Positions 8,616-18,037 of a stretch of DNA of 64,000 nucleotides are shown here, one piece after another. The DNA comes from Streptomyces sp. TRM68367. Lineage in GTDB: Bacteria; Actinomycetota; Actinomycetes; Streptomycetales; Streptomycetaceae. The position numbers and the translations under genes are program-made. The stretch covers positions 142,834 through 206,833 of the forward strand of contig NZ_JACTVI010000005.1 of assembly GCF_014495685.1 (NCBI RefSeq), in the 5' to 3' direction. Position 1 is the first letter of the stretch. The number at the start of each line of letters is the position of its first letter. The notes under the pieces were generated by a model. The model did not search any database. It saw only the letters and a program-made list of their open reading frames with translations, and was not told where the DNA came from.

Positions 8616-8648
8616 GCGCCCCCGCTTCGTTGATCGAAGCGGGGGCGC
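8616..8648. terminator. Strong bidirectional terminator
   Basis: Perfect 14-bp inverted repeat GCGCCCCCGCTTCG / CGAAGCGGGGGCGC with a 5-nt loop (TTGAT), between the convergent ends of vapC (8467) and the DUF397 gene (8663). It has no long U-tract, as is usual in Streptomyces. Confidence 0.85.
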
Positions 8649-8662
8649 GTCGGATGCGTGGG

Positions 8663-8869
8663 TTATGGACGGAAGTCGTTGGCGTTGACGCCCCGGATGA
8701 ACCCGGCCCATCTTTCCGGGCTGAACACGAGCACCGGGCCTGTGGGGTTCTTGCTGTCGCGGGCGGCGATGGCGGCGGGCAGGGGCGCGACCTCTACGCA
8801 CTGGCCCTCGCCGCTGCTGTAGCTGCTCCTTATCCAGTGGGCGTGGGCGAGGCTGTCGGGGGTGTTCAT
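8663..8869 (-). CDS. DUF397 domain protein
   Basis: A 68-residue protein starting at ATG 8869 (GGAGA 7 bp upstream); the ATG overlaps the TGA of the XRE regulator (ATGA). It has the DUF397 pattern: HWIRSSYSSGEGQCVEVAPL, then RDSKNPTGPVLVFSPERWAGF. In Streptomyces such proteins are partners of XRE-DUF5753 regulators (WhiJ/BldB-type loci), sequestering or modulating them and affecting development or antibiotic production. A terminator lies directly downstream. Confidence 0.9.
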   Translation of the reverse strand: MNTPDSLAHAHWIRSSYSSGEGQCVEVAPLPAAIAARDSKNPTGPVLVFSPERWAGFIRGVNANDFRP

Positions 8870-9744
8870 GCTGTCTCCAATTCTCGGGTGCACTCGCGCC
8901 TCGTCTTGGCGATCAGAGCAACTGAATCGTCGGGGCTCAGGGCGCGCCGACGCAGGTCGTCGAAGATGCCGCCGTAGCGGTCGATGTCCGCCGGCGATTC
9001 CAGGAAGCTGTCGTTGGCCATCGAGTCGATGTAGACGATCTGGCCGTCGTCGGGGTCGGCGAAGGACAGCACGACGAACGAGCCGGGCATCCCCGGATGC
9101 GCCCCCACATCCCAGGGGATGACGTGCAGGCTGACGTGCGGCAAGTCGACCGTCGCTTCGAGTCGTTGCAATTGCTCGGCCATGACGTGCGGGCCCCCGA
9201 CCTGCCGGTGCAGCGCGGCCTCGTCCATGATCACGGTGAGTTCGAGCGGGTCTTTCTTGGTCAGGACTTCTTGGCGGTCCATGCGCGCCTTGACGCGCTG
9301 TTCGAGGTCTTCGGGGGTGGCGTTGGGCAGGTGCCCCTTGATGACGGCGTGGGCGTATGGCTCGGTCTGGAGCAGGCCGGGGATATACAGGGCCTCCCAG
9401 TTACGGACGACCATTGCCTCCGCTTCGAACTGGATGTAGGCGTTGTACTCGTCGCGCAGCGCGTCGCGGTAGGGCCGCAGCCACCCCTGTGTATCGGCTC
9501 CCTCATGCAGTGCCATGACCCGCGAGCGCACGTCGGCGCCGACCCCGTAGAGGTCGAGCAGCGTGAGCAGGGTGCGCATCTGCGGCCGGCCTTCCGGCTT
9601 TTCGATGCGGTACAGCGTGGCCGGGCTGATCCGCGTCTGTGCGGTCACGTCGCCCTGACTCAGCCCGGCGGCTTTCCGCGCCCGTTTGAGTTCCGACGCG
9701 AGGCGGCGGAGGCGCACCGTTGGCGGCCTTGCGGTCACGCTCAC
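8866..9744 (-). CDS. XRE-family regulator with DUF5753 (WhiJ/Scr1-like)
   Basis: A 292-residue protein. Residues 10-70 are an XRE helix-turn-helix (LKRARKAAGLSQGDVTAQTR, then ISPATLYRIEK). Residues about 100-285 are the DUF5753 sensing domain, with the diagnostic WEALYIPGLLQTEPYA, VIMDEAALHR and PHVSLHVIPWDVGAHPGM segments. It is translationally coupled to the DUF397 gene and faces the ATPase gene at 10148 across a 403-bp region carrying a perfect palindrome (9817-9837), its probable operator. It is one of many paralogous regulators in Streptomyces; its ligand is unknown. Confidence 0.93.
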   Translation of the reverse strand: MSVTARPPTVRLRRLASELKRARKAAGLSQGDVTAQTRISPATLYRIEKPEGRPQMRTLLTLLDLYGVGADVRSRVMALHEGADTQGWLRPYRDALRDEYNAYIQFEAEAMVVRNWEALYIPGLLQTEPYAHAVIKGHLPNATPEDLEQRVKARMDRQEVLTKKDPLELTVIMDEAALHRQVGGPHVMAEQLQRLEATVDLPHVSLHVIPWDVGAHPGMPGSFVVLSFADPDDGQIVYIDSMANDSFLESPADIDRYGGIFDDLRRRALSPDDSVALIAKTRRECTRELETA

Positions 9745-9816
9745 ATCCCTTCATCCCTGCATGAGCGGTCACGGCCGAGTGTCGCTCATCGGGGGCCTGA
9801 TCACCAAGCCGATTCG

Positions 9817-9837
9817 CAAATGAAGGGACTTCATTTG
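9817..9837. promoter_or_regulatory. Perfect palindrome CAAATGAA-GGGAC-TTCATTTG, probable XRE operator
   Basis: Eight-bp arms with a 5-bp centre, AT-rich, 73 bp upstream of the XRE start (9744) and 311 bp upstream of the ATPase start. The position and symmetry suit autoregulation by the XRE-DUF5753 protein. The rest of the 9745-10147 gap shows no coding signal. Confidence 0.65.
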
Positions 9838-10147
9838 AATAGCTTGCAGACGACAGTCCATCAGAGCCATGCTGGGGAACAGCGCAAGCCCAGCGTGACG
9901 GGGCCGACGCAGTGAGTTGAGCCTGCCCTGTAGAGGCTGGCGAGGCTTGCCGGGCGGCACCGTGGGGTTCTGCACTTCCGCCGTGGGCTTGTCGCAGCAG
10001 GAGGACCGCGCACCTTTGGGGCGTGGCCCTGATCGACTGGGAGGACCGACCCTTGACCCTCGTGACGTATGTCCTTGATCGTCTGCTGCCTGGCACCGGT
10101 CGCCGCAGACTCCCCGCCTGTTCGCGCTGCCGGGAGGTGATCGCGCC

Positions 10148-10759
10148 GTGGATGTGACGACGTACTGGTTCAGGCACTCGGCGGAGCCCTTGGCGGCGAC
10201 GCGGGGGCGGCAGTTCGTGTCTCGCTGCCTCGACGACTTCGGCCTTGGCCACTTGCGCGCGGACGCCGAGGTGATCGCCTCGGAGCTGCTGACCAACTCC
10301 GTGAAGGCGACGGGCACCGAGGACCCCAAGCCCTCGGCATTGATGCGGGAAACACTGCCGCTCGTCGCGGTGCGGGTGCGTGTAGCGGGGCCGGTGGCGC
10401 TCGTTGAGGTCTGGGACACCAGCACGGACCTGCCCAAGCCAGGGATGCCGGAGGACGACGCCCAGACCGGTCGTGGGCTACCGCTGGTGGTCGCAGCACT
10501 GAGTCAGCGCTGGGATGCCTACCTTCACCCGTCGGGCGGCAAGATCGTCTCCGCGCAACTCGCCATCGTCACGCCGCCGGTCACGCGGTCAGCTCAGGAA
10601 CCAAGTTCCGGGTCACACTCGATGGCGGCAGAGCTAGCCACCCCCCACACCGCCATCTACGTACGGGACTCCAGGGAGCGCAGCGGCCCGCATCTCGCGT
10701 TCACGCGTGGAACGTGGGCCGGGTTCGTCGCCGTGGCCGGGCGGAGCCGGTACAACTGA
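10148..10759 (+). CDS. RsbW-like ATP-binding protein with DUF397-like C-terminal tail
   Basis: A 203-residue protein starting at GTG 10148 (GGGAGGTGATC upstream). Residues 10-140 are a HATPase_c_2 (anti-sigma kinase type) domain: ADAEVIASELLTNSVKATG is the N-box, VALVEVWDTST the G1 region and TGRGLPLVVAALSQRW the G2 box. After about residue 150 the protein is unusual: YVRDSRERSGPHLAFTRGTW is the C-terminal half of a DUF397 domain. It completes a WhiJ-like set (ATPase, XRE, DUF397) with the genes at 8663-9744, here with the ATPase and a DUF397 piece joined. Either a true fusion or a read-through product of rearrangement is possible. Confidence 0.82.
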   Translation: MDVTTYWFRHSAEPLAATRGRQFVSRCLDDFGLGHLRADAEVIASELLTNSVKATGTEDPKPSALMRETLPLVAVRVRVAGPVALVEVWDTSTDLPKPGMPEDDAQTGRGLPLVVAALSQRWDAYLHPSGGKIVSAQLAIVTPPVTRSAQEPSSGSHSMAAELATPHTAIYVRDSRERSGPHLAFTRGTWAGFVAVAGRSRYN

Positions 10760-10782
10760 CCGTCCGCCCGCGACTTCCCAGT

Positions 10783-13700
10783 TCAGCCCTCGTGACGGGG
10801 GCCCTTGCCCGGCGGCGGGTCCAGCACGGTCTGGTACACGCGGCCGGTCTCGCGGGCCTCCGCCATGCGGTCGTAGATGTCGAGGATGAGGTCCTTGGTG
10901 CGGTAGGTGCCGCACAGGGTCTCCTCCCTCTTCTTGACTGTGGGGAACGTCTCCATCACGTAGTCCGCGTCATCACGGCTGAGCCCGTACGCATGGAACA
11001 GCGCGGCGTCCAACTCCGCGCGCAGCAGCTCACGGCGTTCCGCGTTCCAGCGGAACGGGGCTCCTTCGTCCCCATGGCTCCTGGCGAAGGACGCCATGTC
11101 CCTTGACGTGTAGGACAGTTCCAACACTCGGAGTGTGATCCACTCCGCCAGGTTCCTCCCATCCGCAGTGGTGAACGGCAGGTCGGCATTCGGCGCCGGA
11201 ACAGGAAACTGCATCACGTAGCCGTAGGTCATGGACGTTCCGGCGACCTTCTGGCGTGCCACGTAATCGAAGACGTACGACGCCAGAATCCCGCTCAACG
11301 CCGCAGCTCCGGCTTGGACGAACATCAGCGGGAACTTGTGGCCGACGCCGTACGCGGGAAGAGGCGTGCTGATCACAGTCCGCGTATCCGTAGACCGAGC
11401 GACGTCCCGCCACCCCATCAACCACCCGTTCCACCACTCCCGCTCAGCAAGCCGCGAAGCCACCCCCGGCCACATGATCGGGTTCAGCTTCTTGTCCCGC
11501 TTCCCGGAATCCACATCGAATTCCGGCACCCAGTACCGCGGCATCGGCGCAAACTCCGGATCATCATGCTGTTCCGGCGTAACCCGTGGCAGCGTCCCCA
11601 CATTCGCCTGCGCCTGCGTCTGCCCCTCATACGTCCCCAGCCGGTGGTCGAAGTGGTGCAGCATCTTCGCCTCGTACAGCGGCAGATAGCGCCGCCCGTC
11701 GGACGGGTGCGTGAAGATGTTGCCCTTGAGCTTCCAGCCCTCGCCCTCCAGCTCCGCCTTGCCGCGGAACAGATGCGAGTCGTTGGACATGTCGAACATG
11801 CGCATGAAGGTCAGGCCCCACGGGTCCGTGCCGCCCCTCCCCTCCGCGTCCGGCTCCCGCCTGAGCACCGGGACTCGCCGGTAGATCCCCAGCGTGATCT
11901 CCGCGTCCCTGCGCGTACGGAACACCGGCAGCGTGCCCGTGTTGGGGTTGACCAGGAGGATCTCCTCGGGCGGCATCGCGAAGCGGCGCTCGTCGAGGTC
12001 CTCCATGTACCGGGTGCCGAACGCGAAGGACGCCGAACCCACCCGCTCGCCCCGGCCGGTGACGGTCAGCAGCGAGAACCGAACCCGGTGGTCCACGTCC
12101 CGGCTGAGGATGAACGCCTCGTTCTCGAAGTCCAGGAACGACACGAGCCGTGAGGTGCGCACCAGGTCGGAGAAGAACGGCGCGGTCGTCGCGTCGGTGG
12201 CGATGCCGGTCGGCAGGACAAGGCCGAAGCGCCCGGTGGGCGCGATGCCGAGCGAGGCGGCCTCGGCGAAGACCGTGTACGTGTTGACGTCGCCGCGCCC
12301 GGCGAGCGGGAAGCGGCCCGAGCCGCGCAGCAGGTGGCTGACGCCCTCGGAGAGGCGGCGCGCGGCGATGAACTCGGCGTGCAGGGCCCGGTCGGCCTCC
12401 TCCTCGCTGGTGGCCAGCGCGGCGATCCGGCGCTCGCGGGCCGCTTTGTTCGCGGCGTTCGCGACCGACGCGTCACGGGTGGCGAAGAACTCCTGCTCCT
12501 GGAGCTTGACCCGCTCCCACGGCGGATTCCCCAGCACACAGCTGAACCCGCCCCTCCACCCCGTCCGTTCATCCACTCCCGGCGCGCCCGGATCGGCCGG
12601 CACCCGGAACACCTCCGGGAACTCCAGGTGCCAGTGGAAGAAGCGGTACGCCTCGCGCAGCCGCGCCACCTTCTCCACCGTGCCCGCCGGCAGGCTCGCG
12701 CCCCCGTCGGCGGAGTGCAGCGCGAGCAGGGAGTCCGTGGTGAGCGCGGGCGGGAAGGTCTCGTCCGTCCGCCTGGTTCCGTCGGTCCGCTCGGTCTTCT
12801 CCCAGACGAACGCCGCACACCACGCGTCGGCGAGCTCCAGGGCCCGCAGGTAGTCCTTGGACGTGGTGAGCTCGTGGTACGCGCTGGCCTGGCCCTGGAC
12901 GTCCTCCAGCTCTTCCGACGGTGCGGTCGTGATGTCCGAAGTCGCGCTGCTGATCGCCGCGTTGGAGATCTCCAGCGCGTGCTGCTCCGAGAACAGGGCG
13001 TCCTGGCTCGCGTGGTGTCGCAGCGCCGCCAGCCACCGCTCCCGCTCGCTCGCGTTGCGGGCCTTCAGATTTCTGACGGCCTTGGACTCGTCGCCCTCAA
13101 GGACCTTGAACGCCTCGTCGGGCAGACCGCCCGCGAGGAGCTTCGGTGTCGTGCCGAGCAGTCCGTTGCCGTGTTTGATGTGCGCGTCGAGGAACGTGAG
13201 CGGGCGGCCCGGCTTCATGGCCTCGATCCACAGGGAGACCTTGGCGAGTTCCACGGCCATCGGGTTGAGGTCGACGCCGTACACGCAGCGGGAGATGACC
13301 TCGCGCAGGGCGCTGCGTACGTCCTCGGCGCCCGGCTCCGGATCGTCGGTCTCGATCTCCGCGAGCCGGCGGGCGATACGGCGGGCCGCCGCGACCAGGA
13401 AGTGGCCGCTGCCGCAGGCCGGGTCACACACGGTCAGGGCGAGCAGCGCCGCCTTCCGTTCCCCCTTCGTCGTGCCCGAGCGGACGGCCCGCTCGATGAC
13501 GGGGTCGAGGGCCGAGTCAAGGAGGCAGTCGATGAGCGGAGAGGGCGTGTAGTAGGAGCCGGAGGTCTTGCGGTCGTTGCCGTCCAGCTTCTTCAGGACG
13601 TAGGAGCCGTCGTCGTCCTGGCGGGGTTCGAGTTCGAGGAGCGACTCGTAGACCGAGCCGAGTTCGTCCGCGCCCAGGTGCCGGTAGTCGACCTTGCGGG

Positions 13701-14943
13701 GGCGGCCGAGCTTGGCGTCGAAGATGACGGCGAGGGCGCGCACCGCCTCGTACAGGGACTCGTTGGTGAGGGCGAGACCGTCCAGCCTCCCGTCCACAGG
13801 GGTGGGTTCGAAGAGGCCGCCGAGTGCGGGCAGGCCGAGTTCGGGACGCCCGCCGGGTTTGCCGAGGCCCTTGATGACGAGAGTGAGGGCCTCCCACTGG
13901 TCGCCGTGCGGGCTGCCGGAGCGGCGGGCGAGGCGGCGCAGGCGGTCCGTGGAGAAGTACTTCTCGTAACGGTCGCACGCGACGTCGTCGGCGTCCGGGT
14001 GGAGGAGCAGGCCGCGGTCCTCGGTGACGAAGAGGAAGAGCAGCCGGTAGACAAGCCGCAGCAGGGCGGGGTGGAGGTCGCGGACGGTGAGGGCGCGGGT
14101 GCGCAGGGCCTCGCGCAGCTCCGCGTTGTCGGGGTGGGCGATGAGCCCGCCGCCGATCACCGTGAGGGCCGTCTCGACGCCCTTGCGGAGCTCCTTGAGG
14201 GCGCGGGTGCCGGAGTCGATGGCCTCGGTGCGCCACTTCTCCAGCGGGCAGGACGCTGCGGGGTCGCCCTCGAAGCGGGTGCGGTGCAGCAGGCGCCACA
14301 GGAGGACGAAGTCGTCGGAGCGCTTGCCCTCGAAGATCGCCTGGAGGTCGAACTCGATGAACGCGGCGCCGGTCAGCGACGCGGACTCGCGCAGCAGCCG
14401 CAGCTGGCGGCCGTTGGACAGGACACCCCACAGGGCCTTGTCGCCGGAGCGGTTGAGGTACTCCTGGAGCATGGACTGCGGGGCCTGCGGCGCCACTTGA
14501 GGAGTGCGGGTGTCCAGCGGGACGTTCCAACCGGTGAGATGCACGGGCACATGCGCCCACGCGTGGCTGACCGGGAAGATCTTCGTCTCGTCGTGGGCGG
14601 GGAGGCCGGGCTCCGGCACTGCGGACAGCGCGCCGAATCCCAGCTGCTCGAACAGGGGCAGCAGCCAGCGTTCGGTGGTGAGCCCCACCGCGTGCACACC
14701 GGTGTCGTCGTCCGCTCCGTCGCGGGCGAGGGCGTCCTGGTAGGCGGCCCAGACGCCGCGCAGATAGCCCCAGGAGCGCTCGGCGGCGTCCCGTACGGAC
14801 TCGCCCTTGGCGAACAGCCGGTAGTCGGCGGGTTTCGCGCCGGACTGCTCCTTGCCCTCCTTGATGCGCACGAGGAGGTCGTACGGCAGGAGTCCGCCGA
14901 CGGTGGCGACGGTGTCGGTGACCAGGGTCCTCGCGGTGCTCAT
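10783..14943 (-). CDS. Eco57I-class N6-adenine DNA methyltransferase (DrmMI-like)
   Basis: A 1386-residue protein. The start is ATG 14943, overlapping the stop of the SNF2 gene (ATGA); a longer reading frame upstream is the shadow of that gene. The N-terminal about 450 residues resemble the N-domain of type IIG/BREX-type enzymes. Motif I DPACGSGHFL is near residue 503, followed by YGVDLNPMAVELAKVSLW, and the catalytic NPPW (GNPPWERVKL) is near 804. The C-terminal half carries the target-recognition region. Together with the SNF2 helicase and the helicase-DUF1998 protein it forms a three-gene operon resembling class 1 DISARM, where DrmMI methylates host DNA. The specific DISARM identity is inference from gene content. 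Confidence 0.9.
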   Translation of the reverse strand: MSTARTLVTDTVATVGGLLPYDLLVRIKEGKEQSGAKPADYRLFAKGESVRDAAERSWGYLRGVWAAYQDALARDGADDDTGVHAVGLTTERWLLPLFEQLGFGALSAVPEPGLPAHDETKIFPVSHAWAHVPVHLTGWNVPLDTRTPQVAPQAPQSMLQEYLNRSGDKALWGVLSNGRQLRLLRESASLTGAAFIEFDLQAIFEGKRSDDFVLLWRLLHRTRFEGDPAASCPLEKWRTEAIDSGTRALKELRKGVETALTVIGGGLIAHPDNAELREALRTRALTVRDLHPALLRLVYRLLFLFVTEDRGLLLHPDADDVACDRYEKYFSTDRLRRLARRSGSPHGDQWEALTLVIKGLGKPGGRPELGLPALGGLFEPTPVDGRLDGLALTNESLYEAVRALAVIFDAKLGRPRKVDYRHLGADELGSVYESLLELEPRQDDDGSYVLKKLDGNDRKTSGSYYTPSPLIDCLLDSALDPVIERAVRSGTTKGERKAALLALTVCDPACGSGHFLVAAARRIARRLAEIETDDPEPGAEDVRSALREVISRCVYGVDLNPMAVELAKVSLWIEAMKPGRPLTFLDAHIKHGNGLLGTTPKLLAGGLPDEAFKVLEGDESKAVRNLKARNASERERWLAALRHHASQDALFSEQHALEISNAAISSATSDITTAPSEELEDVQGQASAYHELTTSKDYLRALELADAWCAAFVWEKTERTDGTRRTDETFPPALTTDSLLALHSADGGASLPAGTVEKVARLREAYRFFHWHLEFPEVFRVPADPGAPGVDERTGWRGGFSCVLGNPPWERVKLQEQEFFATRDASVANAANKAARERRIAALATSEEEADRALHAEFIAARRLSEGVSHLLRGSGRFPLAGRGDVNTYTVFAEAASLGIAPTGRFGLVLPTGIATDATTAPFFSDLVRTSRLVSFLDFENEAFILSRDVDHRVRFSLLTVTGRGERVGSASFAFGTRYMEDLDERRFAMPPEEILLVNPNTGTLPVFRTRRDAEITLGIYRRVPVLRREPDAEGRGGTDPWGLTFMRMFDMSNDSHLFRGKAELEGEGWKLKGNIFTHPSDGRRYLPLYEAKMLHHFDHRLGTYEGQTQAQANVGTLPRVTPEQHDDPEFAPMPRYWVPEFDVDSGKRDKKLNPIMWPGVASRLAEREWWNGWLMGWRDVARSTDTRTVISTPLPAYGVGHKFPLMFVQAGAAALSGILASYVFDYVARQKVAGTSMTYGYVMQFPVPAPNADLPFTTADGRNLAEWITLRVLELSYTSRDMASFARSHGDEGAPFRWNAERRELLRAELDAALFHAYGLSRDDADYVMETFPTVKKREETLCGTYRTKDLILDIYDRMAEARETGRVYQTVLDPPPGKGPRHEG

Positions 14944-17918
14944 GCGTCGGCTCCCAGCGGGATCGTGGCGGCCGGGCGGTAGAGGAAGACGCCGAGGACG
15001 TCCGGGTCGCCCTGCGGGGCGGCCTTCAGACCGGCGAGGCGGGCCCTGGCGGCGGTGCGGACCCGGTGGTGCGAAGCCTCCAGCTCCTTCGCGGCGGCCT
15101 TGGAACGCAGTCGCAGTTCGTCCATCAGGCCGGTGTCCAGGGCGGCGAGGATCGACGCGATGTGGTCGGTGGCGAAGCCTGGATCGGAGTTGCCGGTGGC
15201 GCGGGCCTCCAGGAGGGCCAGGGCCTCCTCGTCGGGCAGCCACTGGGGCGCCTCGGGTCTGCCGTGGAAGGCCACCACTCGCGCGTCCTCGGCGAGTTGG
15301 GTGCGTACGCCGCCGTCGCGGGTGGGCAGGCTCAGCTGGAAGCGGTGCCGGACGAGGAGCATCGTGGTGGGCCGTCGTACGGCACTCGTACGGATCACGC
15401 CGCAGCGGCGGGCCGGGCGCTGCCAGGCGGGGAACTTCTCGTCCAGGGCGGTGTCCAGGACGAAGCGGGCGGTCGCGGCCACCACCGGGTCGGTGCGGGT
15501 GAGCGCCACCTCGCCGCGCGGGGCGCTCGGCGCGTCGTGGAAGACGACCGGGCGCGGATGGCGGGGGCCGAGCGCTGCAGTCACGGCGTCGCGCAGGCCC
15601 TGCGGAAGGGCGTCGGTGTGTGCGGTGAACCCGCCCTGCTTGCGGTCGGCGGGGACCCCGCGCAGCGCGCCGAGCGCGCGGCGGGTGAACTCCCTGACCT
15701 CCTCGACGGTGCCGAGCGCGGCACGGATCTCGGCGACCTCGGCGGCCACGTCCTCCTTCTTGATCCGGTTCTGGGCGTAGAGGGACCGGGACGCCTTCTC
15801 ACGCTCGGCGGAGGATTCCCAGGCGAGCTCCAACTGCTCGGCGGCGGGCAGCTGTTCGCGCTCGAACAGCCCCTCCTGCTCGAAGGAAGGGGTCTCACCG
15901 CGCAGGATCAGCTGTTCGAAGACTGCCTGCATGGCGCTCTCCGCCTGCTGCGGCACGGGGACGGAGATGCCGGTGGCGCGGCGGATGCGCTCGTGCTTGC
16001 GCAGCAGCACCTTCAGGACGATGTCGTCGACCGGGTTGTCCGCCCCGTACAGGGTGAGGGCCTTCACGGTGTCGGTGCGCTGCCCGAAACGGTCGACCCG
16101 GCCTTCGCGCTGCTCGTGGCGGGTCGGATTCCAGGCCAGGTCGTAGTGGATGACGGCGTCGAAGGACTCCTGGAGGTTGACACCCTCGGACAGGCAGTCG
16201 GTGGCCACCAGGACGCGCCGTTCGGGGGCCGGCTCGCCGTTCTCGTCCGTACCGCTGAGTTCGGCGATCCGGTTCAGGCGCATGTCGGGCGAGAGCTCGC
16301 CGGTGACGGAGGCGACCGCCACCGGGTGCTCGGTGCCCCTCTTGTTGAGCGCCTTCTTCAGATGGTCGGCGACGTAGTCGGACGTGGCGATGTAGCGACA
16401 GAACACGATCGGCCGGTAGCCGGAGTCGAGGAGGTCGGTGACCGTCGCCACCAGCTTCTTCAGCTTGGTGTCGCGGGTGGGTCCGGCGAGCTTGCTCGCG
16501 GCCTCGGCCATGGCGACGAGGCGGGCCTTCTCGTCGTCGTCGATCGCGTCGCCGGCGTCCGTGGTGTCCGCTTCGGCGGCCGCGGACGTGGCGGTGGACG
16601 GCAGCAGGCTGCCCGGGACCTCGTCGGCGGAGTGCGCGCTGTCACTGTCGGCCGGGTCCGAGACGGTCGACTGCCCGGTGCGGTCCGCCTCGTCGGGGGT
16701 GTCCGCCTCCTGGACACCGGCCCTGGTGTTCAACGACCGTACGGCGGCGGCGGGCGAGGACGACAGAGTGCGCAGCAGCGCCAGCGTCGACCACCAGCGC
16801 TGCCTCTGCTGCAGTGCTCCGTCGGCGGAGCGCACCGTCTCACGGGCGTACGCGAGAACCTCGGCGAGCAGGGCGCGGTAGTCGCGGTGCAGGGTGTAGG
16901 AGACCTCGGCGCTGTCCCGGCTGGAGGGGAAGTGCGCGCCGTCCTGGAAGTCCTCACGGATGTCGGCGCGGCGGCGCTGCACGAAGAACTGGGCGAGCAG
17001 CTCACGGCCCGCGCGGGACTCGAAGCTCACGGTGGCGAGGCGGGCGTCAAGGAGCCCGAGCAACCTTCGGAAGGGCTCCTCCTTGCCACTGTGCGGGGTC
17101 GCGGTGACCAGGAGGAGGTGCCGGTCGGGGGCGTCGGCGAGCGCGCGCAGCAGTCCGTACCGCTGCTGCGAGGTGCGCGCCGAGATCTGCGCCGAGGTGT
17201 CCGCGACACAGGTGTGCGCCTCGTCGACGATCACCAGGTCGGGGCAGTTGCGCAGGAAGTCCTCACGGTGGCGGGGCGACTTGATGAAGTCCGTCGACAC
17301 GACGTAGACGCCGTCCGGGCGGAACACCGACTGCCCGTACGGCGTCTCGCGCTCGAGCCGGCCGATCGTGGCGGGCAGCACCAGACGCGCGTCAATACCG
17401 AACTTGCCCCGCAGCTCGGCCCGCCACTGTTCGGCGAGCGCCGGGGAGCACAGCACGACCAGGCCGCGGGCGTCGCCCTGGGCGAGCAGTTCGGCCGCGA
17501 TGAGACCGGCCTCGACGGTCTTGCCGATGCCCACGTCGTCGGCGATCAGCAGCCTTACCGTGTCCTGGCGCAGCGCCATCATCAGCGGCACCAGCTGGTA
17601 CGGGCGCGGGTCCACGGCGATCGAGGCGAGGGATCGGAAGGGACCCGCCCCGGCCCGGAACCCGATCCGCAGGGCGGTGCGCAGCAGACCGGCGGTGTGC
17701 TGGTCGCCGAGGTCACCGGGCGTGGGCGGGGCGAACGTGGCGGGCACCACGGTCTCCAGGCCGGGCAGCACCCCCGCGATGTCGACGTCGGCGCCGCCGA
17801 GCGGGCGCAGCACGAGGAGGTCCTCGGTGGAGTCCGGCAGCACCACCCATTCACGGCCCCGGGCGTGGACGAGGGAGCCGACGGCGTACTTCGGGGCCGG
17901 CGCGGCGGCGGTGGTCAT
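14940..17918 (-). CDS. SNF2/HepA-family helicase (DrmD-like)
   Basis: A 992-residue SF2 ATPase. The N-terminal about 90 residues are a small barrel (VGSLVHARGREWVVLPDS). Motif I is LIADDVGIGKTVEAGL near residue 126, motif II IVDEAHTC near 230 and motif III TATPHSG. The second RecA lobe has VLVATDCLSEGVNLQ and NPTRHEQREGRVDRFGQR (motifs V-VI). An acidic Ser/Thr/Asp insert lies between the lobes (about 395-440). The layout matches the RapA/HepA-like helicases that act as DrmD in class 1 DISARM and also occur in other phage-defence loci. It is the middle gene of the operon, 119 bp after the big helicase stop and overlapping the methylase start by 4 bp. Confidence 0.92.
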   Translation of the reverse strand: MTTAAAPAPKYAVGSLVHARGREWVVLPDSTEDLLVLRPLGGADVDIAGVLPGLETVVPATFAPPTPGDLGDQHTAGLLRTALRIGFRAGAGPFRSLASIAVDPRPYQLVPLMMALRQDTVRLLIADDVGIGKTVEAGLIAAELLAQGDARGLVVLCSPALAEQWRAELRGKFGIDARLVLPATIGRLERETPYGQSVFRPDGVYVVSTDFIKSPRHREDFLRNCPDLVIVDEAHTCVADTSAQISARTSQQRYGLLRALADAPDRHLLLVTATPHSGKEEPFRRLLGLLDARLATVSFESRAGRELLAQFFVQRRRADIREDFQDGAHFPSSRDSAEVSYTLHRDYRALLAEVLAYARETVRSADGALQQRQRWWSTLALLRTLSSSPAAAVRSLNTRAGVQEADTPDEADRTGQSTVSDPADSDSAHSADEVPGSLLPSTATSAAAEADTTDAGDAIDDDEKARLVAMAEAASKLAGPTRDTKLKKLVATVTDLLDSGYRPIVFCRYIATSDYVADHLKKALNKRGTEHPVAVASVTGELSPDMRLNRIAELSGTDENGEPAPERRVLVATDCLSEGVNLQESFDAVIHYDLAWNPTRHEQREGRVDRFGQRTDTVKALTLYGADNPVDDIVLKVLLRKHERIRRATGISVPVPQQAESAMQAVFEQLILRGETPSFEQEGLFEREQLPAAEQLELAWESSAEREKASRSLYAQNRIKKEDVAAEVAEIRAALGTVEEVREFTRRALGALRGVPADRKQGGFTAHTDALPQGLRDAVTAALGPRHPRPVVFHDAPSAPRGEVALTRTDPVVAATARFVLDTALDEKFPAWQRPARRCGVIRTSAVRRPTTMLLVRHRFQLSLPTRDGGVRTQLAEDARVVAFHGRPEAPQWLPDEEALALLEARATGNSDPGFATDHIASILAALDTGLMDELRLRSKAAAKELEASHHRVRTAARARLAGLKAAPQGDPDVLGVFLYRPAATIPLGADA

Positions 17919-18037
17919 ACGGGCCTTCCGGGTGGGTGCGGGCGGGCGGAGCTGACATACGTACGGAGTATGGAGGGGCGGCCGACGGTCGCTGAACCCG
18001 GCGGCCGACGCTCCTTGGCAAGGTGTCCGACCGCAGG

